Positions 36,997 through 47,182 of a DNA stretch of 64,000 bases are shown here, piece by piece; position 1 is the first letter of the stretch; every line of letters starts with the position of its first letter. The notes under the pieces are model-generated. The model had not been told where the DNA came from, made no database searches, and saw nothing but the letters and a program-made list of their open reading frames with translations. The DNA comes from Gammaproteobacteria bacterium (GTDB taxonomy: Bacteria; Pseudomonadota; Gammaproteobacteria; Pseudomonadales; Pseudohongiellaceae). The position numbers and the translations under genes are program-made. The stretch covers positions 28,443 through 92,442 of the forward strand of contig JAURLP010000006.1 of NCBI GenBank assembly GCA_030831165.1. The letters run 5' to 3'.

Positions 36997-37602
36997 ATGA
37001 ACCAAACAAAAATAATCCGTCATCAATTAATCGACCGATTATTTCATTGGTTTTTTGCTATTTCTATTTTGACTTTGCTGCTTACTGGCTTACTGCCTGT
37101 TTTCGGCATTAATACCAGCTTGATTTTCATACATTGGCTTACTGGACTTGTATTGACTGTACTACTGCTTGTGCATATTTGTCGCTCGGTTTTTTGGAAA
37201 AAACTCAGCAGGATTTGGTTTTCACGTGCTGATATGAATTTAAACCGTAGCAGACATGGAAAGTTTTCTTTGGCACAAAAATTGATACATCAATTTATTT
37301 CCTTGTTAACAATTGGCGGAATTATCACAGGAATCATGATGATGGTCAGAATTGATACGCCGCTTTTTGAAAGAGATCCGTACTGGCTTGATGCCGGCAC
37401 CTGGGGACTTGTTTATTTTATTCATGGACTAGTGGCTTTGTTGTTTGTCAGCACTCTTATGTTGCATATTTATTTTTCGCTAAGACCAGAAAGTAGAATG
37501 TACTTGCGCTCGATGTTTAAAGGCTGGATAAGTGATGATGAATACAAGCAAAAACATGATCCGGATTTATGGCCAATACAAGAAGATCAAAATAAAAGAT
37601 AA
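36997..37602 (+). CDS. Cytochrome b561/b556-like membrane protein
   Basis: The 201-residue protein has four hydrophobic helices with histidines suited to bind two b hemes: H in LIDRLFHWFF, H in FIHWLTG, H in LLVHICRS, and the pair in FIHGLV and LMLHIYF. It resembles formate-dehydrogenase gamma/cytochrome b561 proteins that pass electrons to quinone. Placed divergently from the periplasmic molybdoenzyme, it is a plausible electron acceptor for it (inference). The start is uncertain; a longer reading from 36940 adds a Cys-rich segment. Confidence 0.75.
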   Translation: MNQTKIIRHQLIDRLFHWFFAISILTLLLTGLLPVFGINTSLIFIHWLTGLVLTVLLLVHICRSVFWKKLSRIWFSRADMNLNRSRHGKFSLAQKLIHQFISLLTIGGIITGIMMMVRIDTPLFERDPYWLDAGTWGLVYFIHGLVALLFVSTLMLHIYFSLRPESRMYLRSMFKGWISDDEYKQKHDPDLWPIQEDQNKR

Positions 37603-37673
37603 AAGATCAAAAAATTGCATTAGCAGTTGAGTCGTTATATTTACGGTTTTAATCAAAAAAAACAGGAAAAAAC

Positions 37674-38108
37674 ATGTCAGAGACAGCAGAAACCAAATTA
37701 CAAAACTCAATAGAAAAAATTGAAGAAGCCTATGAATATATGCTGGCTTATGCTGCTCAGGGTCGAAAAGATGAACCTGCAGAAGGTGATGCGAGTAAAG
37801 TGCCGTCTATCAGAAGTTTTTTGGAAAACATGTTTTGGGGTATCGAGAATATCACACTGGCGTTTTCGGAATCAGCTCAATCCATAAGCAATGATTCTGC
37901 AGTGGTGGAATCCTTCGAACACTTTAAGACGGTACTTGCCAATGATGCTTTGGCTGCTTCGGCAGTGGTGGGAATGGCACTTAAAGTACCATCGCTTAGT
38001 TCTCAACTTATAGATAATCTTAATGCGTCTACCCACCTGCGTTGCTTGCTAACCGATATTTTTGTATTGGATGAAGTGCTTAGAATTCACCAGCAAAAAA
38101 AAGGTTAA
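37674..38108 (+). CDS. Hypothetical helical protein
   Basis: This 144-residue, mostly helical, acidic protein has no signal peptide or membrane helix. I do not recognise a family. Visible features are a charged N-terminal helix (TKLQNSIEKIEEAYEYML) and a central aromatic segment (FLENMFWGIENITLAF). It follows the cytochrome gene after 71 bases on the same strand and converges with the UDP-sugar dehydrogenase. A coding origin is supported by an A-rich ribosome region (CAGGAAAA) and normal codon use. Confidence 0.6.
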   Translation: MSETAETKLQNSIEKIEEAYEYMLAYAAQGRKDEPAEGDASKVPSIRSFLENMFWGIENITLAFSESAQSISNDSAVVESFEHFKTVLANDALAASAVVGMALKVPSLSSQLIDNLNASTHLRCLLTDIFVLDEVLRIHQQKKG

Positions 38109-38131
38109 CAAGTTCTTATTGATTCAGTCTG

Positions 38132-39406
38132 TTAAAGCCGGTAGAGATTTTCTTCGATCGGGAATAAATATTTTATATCAAAAATAATAGAATTTGTTTT
38201 GCCAAATTTTTTTATTTTATCAATCCCCATGGCGCGAAAATCATCGTGAGCTACTGCCAGAATAATGGCGTCATATTTGTTCTCATAGGGTTGTTCCAGC
38301 ATTGAGATAGCATATTCCTGTTTGGCCAGGTCAGGCTCAATCCAGGGGTCATATATATCGACATTCACATGGTAAGTGTCAAGTGTGTTGAGAATATCAA
38401 CTACTTTGGTATTGCGAAGATCCGTGCAGTTTTCTTTAAAGCTAAGCCCCATTATGAGGACCTTAGCATCGACCACGTTGATCTTTTCCTGAGTCATTTT
38501 TTTTACCAGACGATCAGCAATATAACTTCCCATGCCGTCATTTATTCTGCGGCCAGCCAGTATGACTTCAGGCCGATAGCCCAGTGACTCAGCCTTATAG
38601 GTTAGATAGTAAGGGTCTACACCTATGCAATGTCCACCGACAAGGCCAGGACGAAATGGCAGAAAATTCCATTTAGTCCCCGCGGCATCAAGTACTTCTT
38701 CAGTATCAATGCCGATCTTATGAAAAATAATGCAAAGCTCATTAATTAGGGCAATATTCAAATCTCGTTGGGTGTTCTCAATGACTTTGGCTGCTTCTGC
38801 AACCCTAATGCTGCTGACCGGATGGGTTCCTGCAGGAATGATTGAGCTATATAACTTATCGACAAATTCAGCGGCAAAACTATTTGAACCGGAGGTGATT
38901 TTTTGAATAGTTGTCAGACGATGCACTTTATCACCCGGGTTAATTCTTTCAGGGCTGTAACCCAGAAAGAGATTTTCATTAAGGCTCAGGCCCGAAATAT
39001 TTTCCAGAATAGGAACACAAACCTCTTCACTCGCACCCGGATAAACCGTTGATTCATAGATAACAAAATCCCCTGCTTTTAAGTAAGGCGCGATGGTCTC
39101 GCTTGCCTTTTGTAAAGGTTCGAGCAAGGGTCGTTTATGATGATCAACCGGAGTAGGGACAGTTACGATGAAAACATTGCAATCTGCCAGGTCTGAAGGC
39201 GTCGTTGAATACTCTGCATAGACTGCTGCAACCAGTTCTTCAGAGTTGAGCTGAAGAGTAGTGTCCTGCTGCTGCTTAAGGGTATTGATTCGTTCTGAGT
39301 TCAAGTCAAAACCAAGCGTTGGATAACGTTTGCCGAACTCCACTAAAAGCGGTAAACCGACATAGCCCAGTCCAACAACTGCTATTTTGATATTTTCAAT
39401 ATCCAC
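38132..39406 (-). CDS. UDP-N-acetylhexosamine dehydrogenase (TviB/WbpA/VipA type)
   Basis: The 424-residue enzyme has the NAD-binding motif [16 protein letters not shown] and the catalytic region [25 protein letters not shown] (here [20 protein letters not shown], with the nucleophile cysteine in GHCIG). It belongs to the UDP-glucose/GDP-mannose dehydrogenase family, closest to enzymes that oxidise UDP-GlcNAc or UDP-GalNAc to the uronic acid for capsule or O-antigen. No other polysaccharide gene is beside it. It is divergent from nadK. Confidence 0.9.
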   Translation of the reverse strand: MDIENIKIAVVGLGYVGLPLLVEFGKRYPTLGFDLNSERINTLKQQQDTTLQLNSEELVAAVYAEYSTTPSDLADCNVFIVTVPTPVDHHKRPLLEPLQKASETIAPYLKAGDFVIYESTVYPGASEEVCVPILENISGLSLNENLFLGYSPERINPGDKVHRLTTIQKITSGSNSFAAEFVDKLYSSIIPAGTHPVSSIRVAEAAKVIENTQRDLNIALINELCIIFHKIGIDTEEVLDAAGTKWNFLPFRPGLVGGHCIGVDPYYLTYKAESLGYRPEVILAGRRINDGMGSYIADRLVKKMTQEKINVVDAKVLIMGLSFKENCTDLRNTKVVDILNTLDTYHVNVDIYDPWIEPDLAKQEYAISMLEQPYENKYDAIILAVAHDDFRAMGIDKIKKFGKTNSIIFDIKYLFPIEENLYRL

Positions 39407-39523
39407 AAAGTCTCTTCCTGAAAAGCTCCTGCATTATAGACGCGACTCGCCTTGAAATAATAGCTTGCGGGTCTAAAGCCCATGATATACTTCACACTTT
39501 TTAAAGCCTGGTTTGGATGAACT

Positions 39524-40423
39524 ATGTCAGAATTTTCTAGCATTGGCCTAGTTGGCAGACATGATAATGCCAATATCCCCGATTCCTTGAATTCACTTGC
39601 CGATTTTCTGCTGCAGCGGCAGGGTGTAAAAATCGTGGTTGATGAAGCTGTCTCCGGCTTTATGAAGAGCCACAGCGCTTTTGCAGAAATGCTAATCGTG
39701 CCACAAGATCAGCTTCATCTGCATTGTGATCTGGTCATTGTTGTTGGTGGTGATGGCAGCATGCTAAAAATTGCCAACAGCCTGGCTGACCAGAATCTCC
39801 CGGTGGTTGGGATTAACCGAGGCCGACTAGGCTTTCTGACAGATATAAGCCCCGAAGAAATAGAACAGGTCTTAGGGCAGGTGCTGGATGGTAAATTTAA
39901 GGAAGAATCACGGTTTTTATTAAATGTCAGTATTGAACGGGAGGGGCAAAAAGAAGAAATTGGCTGCGCTCTGAACGATGTGGTTCTTCATCCCGGTATT
40001 GCCGCTCAAATGATCGAATTTTCATTATTTATTGACGATGAGTTTGTTTACCAGCAGGCATCAGATGGATTAATCGTTGCTACACCAACAGGCTCAACGG
40101 CTTATTCCATGTCTGCAGGTGGCCCAATTATGCATCCAAAGCTGGATGCAGTAGTGTTGGTTCCCATGTATCCCCACTCCTTAAGTAGTCGTCCGGTTGT
40201 GATAGATGGTCAGAGTGAAATAAAAATAGTCGTGGGTGACAGACATAATATGATGCCTCAGGTTAGCTGTGATGGTTCAGTAGAATATACAGCCGAAGCG
40301 GGTGACGCGATACATGTCAGCAAGAAAGCTGAAAAATTGCGCTTATTACATCCTGCAGAATACAACTATTACGCAACCTGTCGAAGTAAATTGGGCTGGT
40401 CACACAGGCCTGGTTCAGCCTGA
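39524..40423 (+). CDS. nadK: NAD kinase
   Basis: The 299-residue enzyme has the GGDGSML phosphate-binding motif (about 75-81) and the DGLIVATPTGSTAYSMSAGGP stretch that contacts NAD. It phosphorylates NAD to NADP. It begins a run nadK-glpG-yeaC-DUF2797-pepN that is conserved in pseudomonad-like genomes, with spacings of only a few bases to 31 bases, so these are likely co-transcribed. Confidence 0.96.
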   Translation: MSEFSSIGLVGRHDNANIPDSLNSLADFLLQRQGVKIVVDEAVSGFMKSHSAFAEMLIVPQDQLHLHCDLVIVVGGDGSMLKIANSLADQNLPVVGINRGRLGFLTDISPEEIEQVLGQVLDGKFKEESRFLLNVSIEREGQKEEIGCALNDVVLHPGIAAQMIEFSLFIDDEFVYQQASDGLIVATPTGSTAYSMSAGGPIMHPKLDAVVLVPMYPHSLSSRPVVIDGQSEIKIVVGDRHNMMPQVSCDGSVEYTAEAGDAIHVSKKAEKLRLLHPAEYNYYATCRSKLGWSHRPGSA

Positions 40424-40432
40424 GGCTTATTG

Positions 40433-41314
40433 ATGTTCAAGGCCCTGGAAACACCCGCAAACGAGAACCTTACTCAATTTAGCCGTTTGCTCTGGCAGCA
40501 GAGTTTGTCTCATCGAATTTACCATGAAGACGACATGCAAATAGTCGCTGTCGCGAACCCCGCCGATATTTCAAAGACCTCTGTCCTATATCGTCAATGG
40601 AAAGCAGGTGATATAGAGCCGTCACAAGAAGATTCTTCAAACATTAACAGCTACCTTAACCCGCTTAAAAGTATTCAGCAATTAATGCAGGCATTGTTGC
40701 GATATCCTGTGACGATAGCGCTAGTGTTGCTGTGTTGTCTGATGGCTGTGATAGCGCCTTTGGATTCATTGTCAGATACCGTGCGCTTATTTTTATATCC
40801 TGATTTCGCCTATGGTACCAAGACAATAAATCTGGGGTTTGTCATATCGAATTTCAGTTTCAGACAATTTTTGAACATGATTTCTCCAATGATCCTGCAT
40901 GCCGGAGTCTTGCATCTGGCTTTTAATATGTTGTGGCTCTGGGAGTTTGGTCGACGCATTGAATCCCGACAGGCGAGCTGGGCAATGCTGATTTTAATAA
41001 TAGTCCTGGCCCTGGTATCCAATACCGCTCAATATCTGTTTGGCGGCAGTATTTACTTTGGTGGCATGTCTGGTGTGGTATATGGGCTGTTTGCTTATAT
41101 TTGGATGTGGCAACTATTCGATCCCGCCAAGCGCCTTGGCTTGCCAGGTAATTTGGTGTTTTTTATGCTCTTGGCCCTGATCATTCTAACCATGATGGGA
41201 TTGGAAGGTATTGCTGACACTGCGCATATTGCGGGTTTGATGTGTGGTGTGGTTTATGGTGCTGTGGTTGCCACTATTAGTAGAATTCAGCGTGCAGTTC
41301 TTAAATCCAGATAA
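40433..41314 (+). CDS. glpG: Rhomboid intramembrane serine protease (GlpG-like)
   Basis: The 293-residue protein has a soluble N-terminal domain (about 1-95) and six or seven membrane helices. The catalytic serine is in FGGMSGVVYGLF and the catalytic histidine in DTAHIAGLMCG, with the supporting HAGVLHLAFNMLWLW motif. The ATG at 40433 directly follows a TTG and lies nine bases after the nadK stop. Rhomboids cleave membrane proteins within the bilayer; the natural substrate is unknown. Confidence 0.92.
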   Translation: MFKALETPANENLTQFSRLLWQQSLSHRIYHEDDMQIVAVANPADISKTSVLYRQWKAGDIEPSQEDSSNINSYLNPLKSIQQLMQALLRYPVTIALVLLCCLMAVIAPLDSLSDTVRLFLYPDFAYGTKTINLGFVISNFSFRQFLNMISPMILHAGVLHLAFNMLWLWEFGRRIESRQASWAMLILIIVLALVSNTAQYLFGGSIYFGGMSGVVYGLFAYIWMWQLFDPAKRLGLPGNLVFFMLLALIILTMMGLEGIADTAHIAGLMCGVVYGAVVATISRIQRAVLKSR

Positions 41315-41344
41315 GATAAATACTTGAACGAAGAGTTTTAAACA

Positions 41345-41584
41345 ATGAGTAATACACCCAACAGCTTTGAAGAGTTATTGTCTTCGATAACACCTGAAGT
41401 TCACAGTAAATTAAAACAGGCAATTGAGCTTGGACGCTGGGAGAATGGTGAGCGTCTCAGTAAAGAGCAAGTTGAGCTTTGCATGCAGGCTGTTATTGCC
41501 TATGACGAAATTCATTTAAATGAAGAAGAAAAAGTCGGCTATATCGATCGTAGTAAATTACAAGCTAAAAAGATGGGGCATTAA
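41345..41584 (+). CDS. yeaC: YeaC-like DUF1315 protein
   Basis: This 79-residue protein matches the DUF1315/YeaC family (FEELLSSITPEVHSKLKQAIELGRWENGERLSKEQ). No function is known. It lies between the rhomboid gene and the DUF2797 gene, the same place as in Pseudomonas. Its stop overlaps the next start by one base (TAATG). Confidence 0.82.
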   Translation: MSNTPNSFEELLSSITPEVHSKLKQAIELGRWENGERLSKEQVELCMQAVIAYDEIHLNEEEKVGYIDRSKLQAKKMGH

Positions 41585-42411
41585 TGACAATCAATGTCAG
41601 TGGCAATATTCAAAAAATGCAGGCGCGCCTGGATAAACCCGTTACATACAGCCTGGTTTTCAGTAATGAAACTGTGGCACTGAATGAACTTATCAGTAAA
41701 AAAATAAGTCTTGAATTTTCCGGAAAAATTAATTGCGTTCATTGTGGACGTGATACCAATAAAAGTTTTAATCAGGGCTATTGCTACCCTTGTTTCCAGA
41801 AATTGGCGCAGTGCGATAGCTGTATTATGTCTCCGGAAAAATGTCATTATGAAAATGGCACGTGCAGAGAGCCATTATGGGGCGAAGAGTTCTGTATGCA
41901 GGATCATATTGTTTATCTGGCTAATTCTTCAGGAATAAAAGTCGGTATAACGCGAGCTTCACAAGTTCCAACGCGCTGGATTGACCAAGGGGCAGTTCAG
42001 GCTTTGCCGGTTTTCAGGGTAAGAACTCGACAGCAATCCGGTTTTTTGGAATTGCTATTCAAACAACACATTAGCGATAAGACCAATTGGCGCACCATGC
42101 TAAAAGGGGAAACAGAAGATCTGGATCTGGAAATGCAAAGACAAAAATTATTAAGCGAATGCACAGAAGATATTAAGAGCTTACAAGATCGCTTTGGCAT
42201 TCATGCCATAAGTATTTTGACGGGGATGAAAGTAGTGTCTATTGATTATCCAGTGCAGAACTACCCCAGTACAATCACTTCGCTTAGTTTTGATAAAGAG
42301 CAAAGCATCGAGGGAGTATTGCAAGGTATTAAGGGGCAATATCTGATCCTGGATACCGGCGTGCTTAATATTCGCAAATTTGGCGGTTACGAAATTAGTT
42401 TAAATGCTTAA
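41584..42411 (+). CDS. DUF2797 cysteine-rich protein
   Basis: The 275-residue protein has an N-terminal Cys cluster (CVHCGRDTNKSFNQGYCYPCF-type pattern: cysteines in NCVHCGRD, GYCYPCF, QCDSC and KCHYENGTC) and a C-terminal segment VYLANSSGIKVGITR. It fits DUF2797, a family with zinc-finger-like cysteines and a possible GIY-YIG-like core. Function unknown. Conserved position upstream of pepN supports the call. Confidence 0.82.
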   Translation: MTINVSGNIQKMQARLDKPVTYSLVFSNETVALNELISKKISLEFSGKINCVHCGRDTNKSFNQGYCYPCFQKLAQCDSCIMSPEKCHYENGTCREPLWGEEFCMQDHIVYLANSSGIKVGITRASQVPTRWIDQGAVQALPVFRVRTRQQSGFLELLFKQHISDKTNWRTMLKGETEDLDLEMQRQKLLSECTEDIKSLQDRFGIHAISILTGMKVVSIDYPVQNYPSTITSLSFDKEQSIEGVLQGIKGQYLILDTGVLNIRKFGGYEISLNA

Positions 42412-42442
42412 TTACAAGTTATTAAAGGGTTAAAAATAAAGT

Positions 42443-45154
42443 ATGAAAGAAGCGCAAGCACGAAGTATTTATTTAAAAGATTATAAAGTCCCCGATTTCT
42501 TGATTGAGAAAATATTTTTGAATGTCAGTCTCTACGAAGAACACACTACAGTAACTTCTCGTCTAAGCATTCGCAGAAATCCTGAGTCTCTAGATCAGTC
42601 GGCTGCATTAGTCCTTGTTGGTGAAGAATTAACACTGCTCGAATTGCGCCTGCAAGGCCAGATGCTTTCAGGTTCAGATTATGAGCTAAATGACAAAAGC
42701 CTGACCGTTCCTAATGTCCCGGATGTTTTTGAGCTCGAAAGTAAAGCCAGCATAAAACCACAAGAAAACACCAGTCTGGAAGGTTTATATAAGTCTAGTA
42801 ATAAATTTTGTACTCAATGTGAAGCTGAGGGTTTTCGAAAAATCACCTGGTTTCTAGACAGGCCGGATGTTCTGGCCAGCTTCACCACCCGCATTGAAGC
42901 AGACAAAGTGCTTTATCCTGTTCTTCTTTCCAATGGTAATAAAATTGAAAGCGGTAACTGCAATGAACCGGATAAAAAAGGTCGGCACTGGGTAATTTGG
43001 CAAGATCCTTTCTTAAAACCCTCCTATTTATTCGCCCTGGTAGCAGGCAATTTATATTCTGTGGACGACAGCTTTACAACAAGCTCAGGCCGGGAAGTCG
43101 CCTTGCAGGTTTTTGTCGAAGAAAAAGATCTTGATAAATGTGATTTTGCCTTAAGGTCCTTGAAAAAAGCCATGCGTTGGGATGAAGAGGTTTATGGTCG
43201 TGAATATGACCTGGAAATATTCATGATTGTGGCTGTTGATGATTTCAATATGGGTGCGATGGAAAATAAAGGCTTAAATATTTTTAATACTTCTTGTGTG
43301 TTAGCTAAGCCAGAAACGTCCACAGATTTTTCTTTTCAGCGTATTGAAGCCATAGTGGCTCATGAATATTTTCATAACTGGTCAGGAAATAGAGTCACTT
43401 GTCGAGACTGGTTTCAATTAAGTCTTAAGGAAGGCTTCACTGTCTATCGGGACTCTGAATTTTCCGCAGATATGGGTTCCAGAGCAGTAAAGCGAATTGA
43501 TGATGTAAATTTTTTACGGACTGTTCAGTTTGCAGAAGATGCTGGACCGATGGCTCACTCTGTGCGCCCGGAATCCTATATGGAGATTTCCAATTTTTAT
43601 ACAGTAACGATTTACGAAAAGGGTGCTGAAGTTGTTCGCATGATCGCGAATCTGTTAGGACCTGAACTGTTTCGTAAAGGTACTGACCTGTATTTTGACA
43701 AGTTTGATGGCATGGCCGTTACCACCGAAGATTTTGTTGCAACCATGGAAGAAGTCAGTGGTTTTGATCTGACTCAATTCAGACGTTGGTATTCGCAAGC
43801 CGGCACGCCTGTTCTGAAAGTTAAAGGTTCTTATGATGATGCAAACAACACCTATACATTAGCTGTGGAGCAAAGTTGTCCACCAAGTCCTGGACAAGCT
43901 GATAAACAGAATTTTTATATCCCATTTGCCATTGCTCTTTTGGATTCTCAGGGCAAACTAATGAATTTAAAACTTGAAGGCGAAAAGGCTTCTGCAGGAG
44001 ATGTTGAAAATAGTAAAAACAGCATGGTATTAGCGGTCACCGAGCAACATCAGGAATTTGTATTTTCAGGCATTACCGAACAACCAGTGCCTTCATTATT
44101 GAGAAGTTTTTCTGCTCCGGTGAAAATGCATTTTGATTATACCCGTGATGAGCTTATGTTTTTGATAGCGCAAGATTCGGATGGTTTTGTGCGTTGGGAG
44201 GCGGCCCAACAATTAGCTCTACAAATCATTAATGAACTGTTACAGCAGCGTCAGAATAATAAAGCCCTCAAGCCTGACCTGCGCTTGATAAATGCAATGG
44301 AAGCGGTGCTGGACCTGGCTCTTGCATCAGACCAAGGCGAAGCCGATTTAGCAATGCTGGCGCGTCTATTGGTGTTGCCTTCAGAGGCTTATATCAGTGA
44401 GTTATCATCCGAAGTTGACATAGATGGCATTCATGACGTTCGGGAATTTTTGCGTAAAGAATTAGCAGTTAATTTGGAAAATAAATTTCTTAAGGTTTAT
44501 CAGTCCTTGTCCGTTGATAAGCCTTATGAAGTAAAAGCTGACGATATCGCCCAACGTGCCTTGAAAAATACAGTACTAAATTATCTTGCACTATTGGATG
44601 ATGAAAAAATTGAGGCTTGTTTTGAACAGTACCAGCAAGCCAATAACATGACAGATCAAAGTTCAGCTTTGCGTGCTTTACTTTCTGCTCAAAGCCCACG
44701 TGCAATAGAGCTAAAAGAAAAAGCCTTTACTGAATTCTATAAGCACTGGAAGCACGAGCCTTTGGTTGTTGAGCAGTGGCTAAGCATGCAGGCGGGCTTG
44801 TCTAAAAAAGATAATTTACCCGAAGTGTTAAAACTGACCCAGCATGAAAGTTTTGATATTAAAAACCCAAATAAAGTACGTTCAGTTATTGGGGCATTCT
44901 GTCATCAAAATCTTGTTGGTTTTCACCATGACTCTGGTTCCGGTTATCAGTTTTTGGCTGACAATGTGATCACGCTGAATAAATTAAATCCGCAAATTGC
45001 TTCCAGACTGCTAACACCTTTAACACATTGGAGAAAACAACAAGCCCATAGACAGGCCTTGATGCGAGAGCAGCTGCAAAGAATTCTAAATGTCGAGAAT
45101 TTATCTAAAGATGTTTATGAAGTGGTCTCGAAAAGTTTGGAGTTAAAGGATTAA
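42443..45154 (+). CDS. pepN: Aminopeptidase N (M1 family)
   Basis: The 903-residue enzyme has the exopeptidase motif GAMENKG (about 273) and the zinc site HEYFHNWSGNR...LKEGFTVYRD (HExxH plus distal E). The remainder matches the large alpha-helical C-terminal domain of E. coli PepN (870 residues). It removes N-terminal residues from peptides in the cytoplasm. It closes the nadK-pepN run and ends 35 bases before a convergent hydrolase gene. Confidence 0.96.
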   Translation: MKEAQARSIYLKDYKVPDFLIEKIFLNVSLYEEHTTVTSRLSIRRNPESLDQSAALVLVGEELTLLELRLQGQMLSGSDYELNDKSLTVPNVPDVFELESKASIKPQENTSLEGLYKSSNKFCTQCEAEGFRKITWFLDRPDVLASFTTRIEADKVLYPVLLSNGNKIESGNCNEPDKKGRHWVIWQDPFLKPSYLFALVAGNLYSVDDSFTTSSGREVALQVFVEEKDLDKCDFALRSLKKAMRWDEEVYGREYDLEIFMIVAVDDFNMGAMENKGLNIFNTSCVLAKPETSTDFSFQRIEAIVAHEYFHNWSGNRVTCRDWFQLSLKEGFTVYRDSEFSADMGSRAVKRIDDVNFLRTVQFAEDAGPMAHSVRPESYMEISNFYTVTIYEKGAEVVRMIANLLGPELFRKGTDLYFDKFDGMAVTTEDFVATMEEVSGFDLTQFRRWYSQAGTPVLKVKGSYDDANNTYTLAVEQSCPPSPGQADKQNFYIPFAIALLDSQGKLMNLKLEGEKASAGDVENSKNSMVLAVTEQHQEFVFSGITEQPVPSLLRSFSAPVKMHFDYTRDELMFLIAQDSDGFVRWEAAQQLALQIINELLQQRQNNKALKPDLRLINAMEAVLDLALASDQGEADLAMLARLLVLPSEAYISELSSEVDIDGIHDVREFLRKELAVNLENKFLKVYQSLSVDKPYEVKADDIAQRALKNTVLNYLALLDDEKIEACFEQYQQANNMTDQSSALRALLSAQSPRAIELKEKAFTEFYKHWKHEPLVVEQWLSMQAGLSKKDNLPEVLKLTQHESFDIKNPNKVRSVIGAFCHQNLVGFHHDSGSGYQFLADNVITLNKLNPQIASRLLTPLTHWRKQQAHRQALMREQLQRILNVENLSKDVYEVVSKSLELKD

Positions 45155-45189
45155 TGGGCGGCCCAAGAAATGCTTTACCTGGCCCTTGG

Positions 45190-45909
45190 CTAACTTTTTA
45201 AATGGATACCAAAGAAATCGCTGATCCTATGACGCGCATCATCGGCTGATATTTTATGGTAGCCACCGCCCATCATTTTTAACATTACTCGCAGAAGGAC
45301 AGGTACTTCACTTCGCACGTGATTGTTAAGGAAGCCATGTCCCGCATCCGGATATTCTTTTATATCATGTGGGACCTTGTTGATAGTCAGTGCCGCTTTA
45401 AGTTGAGCAGCAGCACCACGCAATGAGCCATCTTTTCCACCAAAACTTCCAACAATAGGGCAGGCTCCAGCAAAAAAATTATCCGGATCTTTTGGAATCT
45501 GACCGTAATTGGGCGCAGCAGCAGAAAAGCCACGATTGGGTGCCGCTAACAGGAGGGCAAAGGCGCCTCCCATGCAAAAGCCAATGACGCCCATCTTTTT
45601 TGTACAGTCTTCTTGCTTTAAAAGCCAGTTGCGTGTGGCTTCGATATCATCAAAGCTTCTTCCCTCACGAGCCGTTAATTGACTGAAAAAAGAGCGCACG
45701 CATTTAATTTTACCGCCCCAGTAAAACAGATTGGGCGCGACAGCAAGATAACCCTCGCTGGCCAGCCAGTCAGCATGATTTTTCTGATCAGTCGTCATAC
45801 CGATTATATCGTGAATAACAATGACAGCAGGCCAGGGACCATCACCGGCAGGCCTAGCAACATAAGCAGGCATTTCACCTTGTGGAGTGGTAATCATTAG
45901 CTCAGACAT
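45190..45909 (-). CDS. Dienelactone hydrolase family protein
   Basis: The 239-residue alpha/beta-hydrolase has the nucleophile elbow GFCMGG (cysteine as in dienelactone hydrolases), the acid in SFGGKDGSL and the histidine in PDAGHGF. The usual substrates are dienelactones or related esters, but many members have other roles. It stands alone between pepN and the DUF3095 gene. Confidence 0.88.
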   Translation of the reverse strand: MSELMITTPQGEMPAYVARPAGDGPWPAVIVIHDIIGMTTDQKNHADWLASEGYLAVAPNLFYWGGKIKCVRSFFSQLTAREGRSFDDIEATRNWLLKQEDCTKKMGVIGFCMGGAFALLLAAPNRGFSAAAPNYGQIPKDPDNFFAGACPIVGSFGGKDGSLRGAAAQLKAALTINKVPHDIKEYPDAGHGFLNNHVRSEVPVLLRVMLKMMGGGYHKISADDARHRISDFFGIHLKS

Positions 45910-46006
45910 GGGGTGGTTCCTTTTGTTATTGATATTTTGGAACAGATATACAAGTCTATTCTCCCTGTTCTATTGTAAATATCAAGAAGTCAGCGCCACC
46001 CTGGCA

Positions 46007-47182
46007 TTAAACATTCAAGCCGGTGTGGGAGTGCAGCTTTATTTGAGACTTTAATTGCTTGGCTGCCATTGCCAGCCCGCCATCACCGCCATCAATAAAG
46101 TGCAGATGTTCCCCTTGTTGAGTGCTTTCAACAAAACAGGTCATCAAGGCATCTTTTGAAGCATATAAACCGTAGTAAATCTTTCCTTCCAAATAGGCTT
46201 TTTCCAGCTCATGTTTTAGGGTTTCATAGTCCTCTTTCCTACAGTCGACTATCAGGCGCAAGGTGTCATCAAACTTTCGGTAATCACTGTGCTGTTTAAT
46301 GGATTCTTTATATTTACCTGCATCGAATAAGAAAAATAGCGGATTTATTTTGTAGCGGAAAATAAGAACAGCAAGAAATATATCGACAAGGCGATTAAAA
46401 AATTTAATTGAAAGTAAATTGTTATGATATCGGGATTCATCCTTGATTGCGGGCCAGAGATTTTTATATTTTTTATCTGCCAGACTTATAGGATTCGCCT
46501 CCTCGATACTGCAGTTTAGAATATTACGAATTTTTATTAATACTTCTTGATAAACAGAAGAGATATTTTCTCCTCTGGCTACCACCAGTAGGCTAATTAT
46601 CAAACCCTTTTTAGCTGGCACAGGGCTCCAGCGGCATGAAAGTCCTTTAAGTTCGCTTACTGTTTTATGGTGTTTCTTTAAAGAAAACTTTTGTTCAGAG
46701 CCCTTGGCAAGTTGATCAGCATAATCCAGGCCGCCACCACGAAACAGGGCAATATATTTACCTTCAGTTATTTCAAGTTTCGAGATTAAGACTTCTTTAC
46801 AGGCGTGATAAATTTCTTTAACCGGAATACAGGCAACTCTAAGCTGTAAAGAGAAATTTTCTTCAACAAATCGTATTAATTTGGCGAGAGTCTCACTAAC
46901 TAACTTAGTGTGCTGAGAGGGAATACAGAGTGAAGCGCCGTCACCGCCAAAAACAAAAGGGAATTCAATATGTTCTAAAGCCTGGATAGACAGGGTGATG
47001 CTTGCTGCGCCGATTAAGTTGACTTCTTTATACTGGCCTTGCTCAATTGCCTGGGTGGAGTTTTTAATGTCAGTGATAAATATAGTCCAGTCTTCCGGCA
47101 ATCTTCGATAATGAGTTTGTTCAACAAATTCCTCGAAATTTTGAAAAGCCGGAAGCTGGCTATAAAAGTTTTTGCTTATCAG
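46007..47182 (-). CDS. DUF3095 family protein, apparent CUG start
   Basis: This is a DUF3095 protein with remote similarity to nucleotide cyclases ([31 protein letters not shown]). The first ordinary start codon (TTG, 47101) would remove the family-typical N-terminus. The open frame continues upstream as [20 protein letters not shown] to a CTG at 47182, which overlaps the acnB TGA as CTGA. GAGG lies seven bases before that CTG. An in-frame TAG sits just upstream, and no ATG, GTG or TTG lies between. Product length from CTG is 391 residues. Function unknown. Confidence 0.8.
   Translation of the reverse strand: MISKNFYSQLPAFQNFEEFVEQTHYRRLPEDWTIFITDIKNSTQAIEQGQYKEVNLIGAASITLSIQALEHIEFPFVFGGDGASLCIPSQHTKLVSETLAKLIRFVEENFSLQLRVACIPVKEIYHACKEVLISKLEITEGKYIALFRGGGLDYADQLAKGSEQKFSLKKHHKTVSELKGLSCRWSPVPAKKGLIISLLVVARGENISSVYQEVLIKIRNILNCSIEEANPISLADKKYKNLWPAIKDESRYHNNLLSIKFFNRLVDIFLAVLIFRYKINPLFFLFDAGKYKESIKQHSDYRKFDDTLRLIVDCRKEDYETLKHELEKAYLEGKIYYGLYASKDALMTCFVESTQQGEHLHFIDGGDGGLAMAAKQLKSQIKLHSHTGLNV

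Noticed and set aside
36855..37112. 85-residue frame overlapping the cytochrome gene start
   Set aside because: It runs out of frame through the cytochrome's first helices and has no family pattern; the cytochrome frame explains this region.
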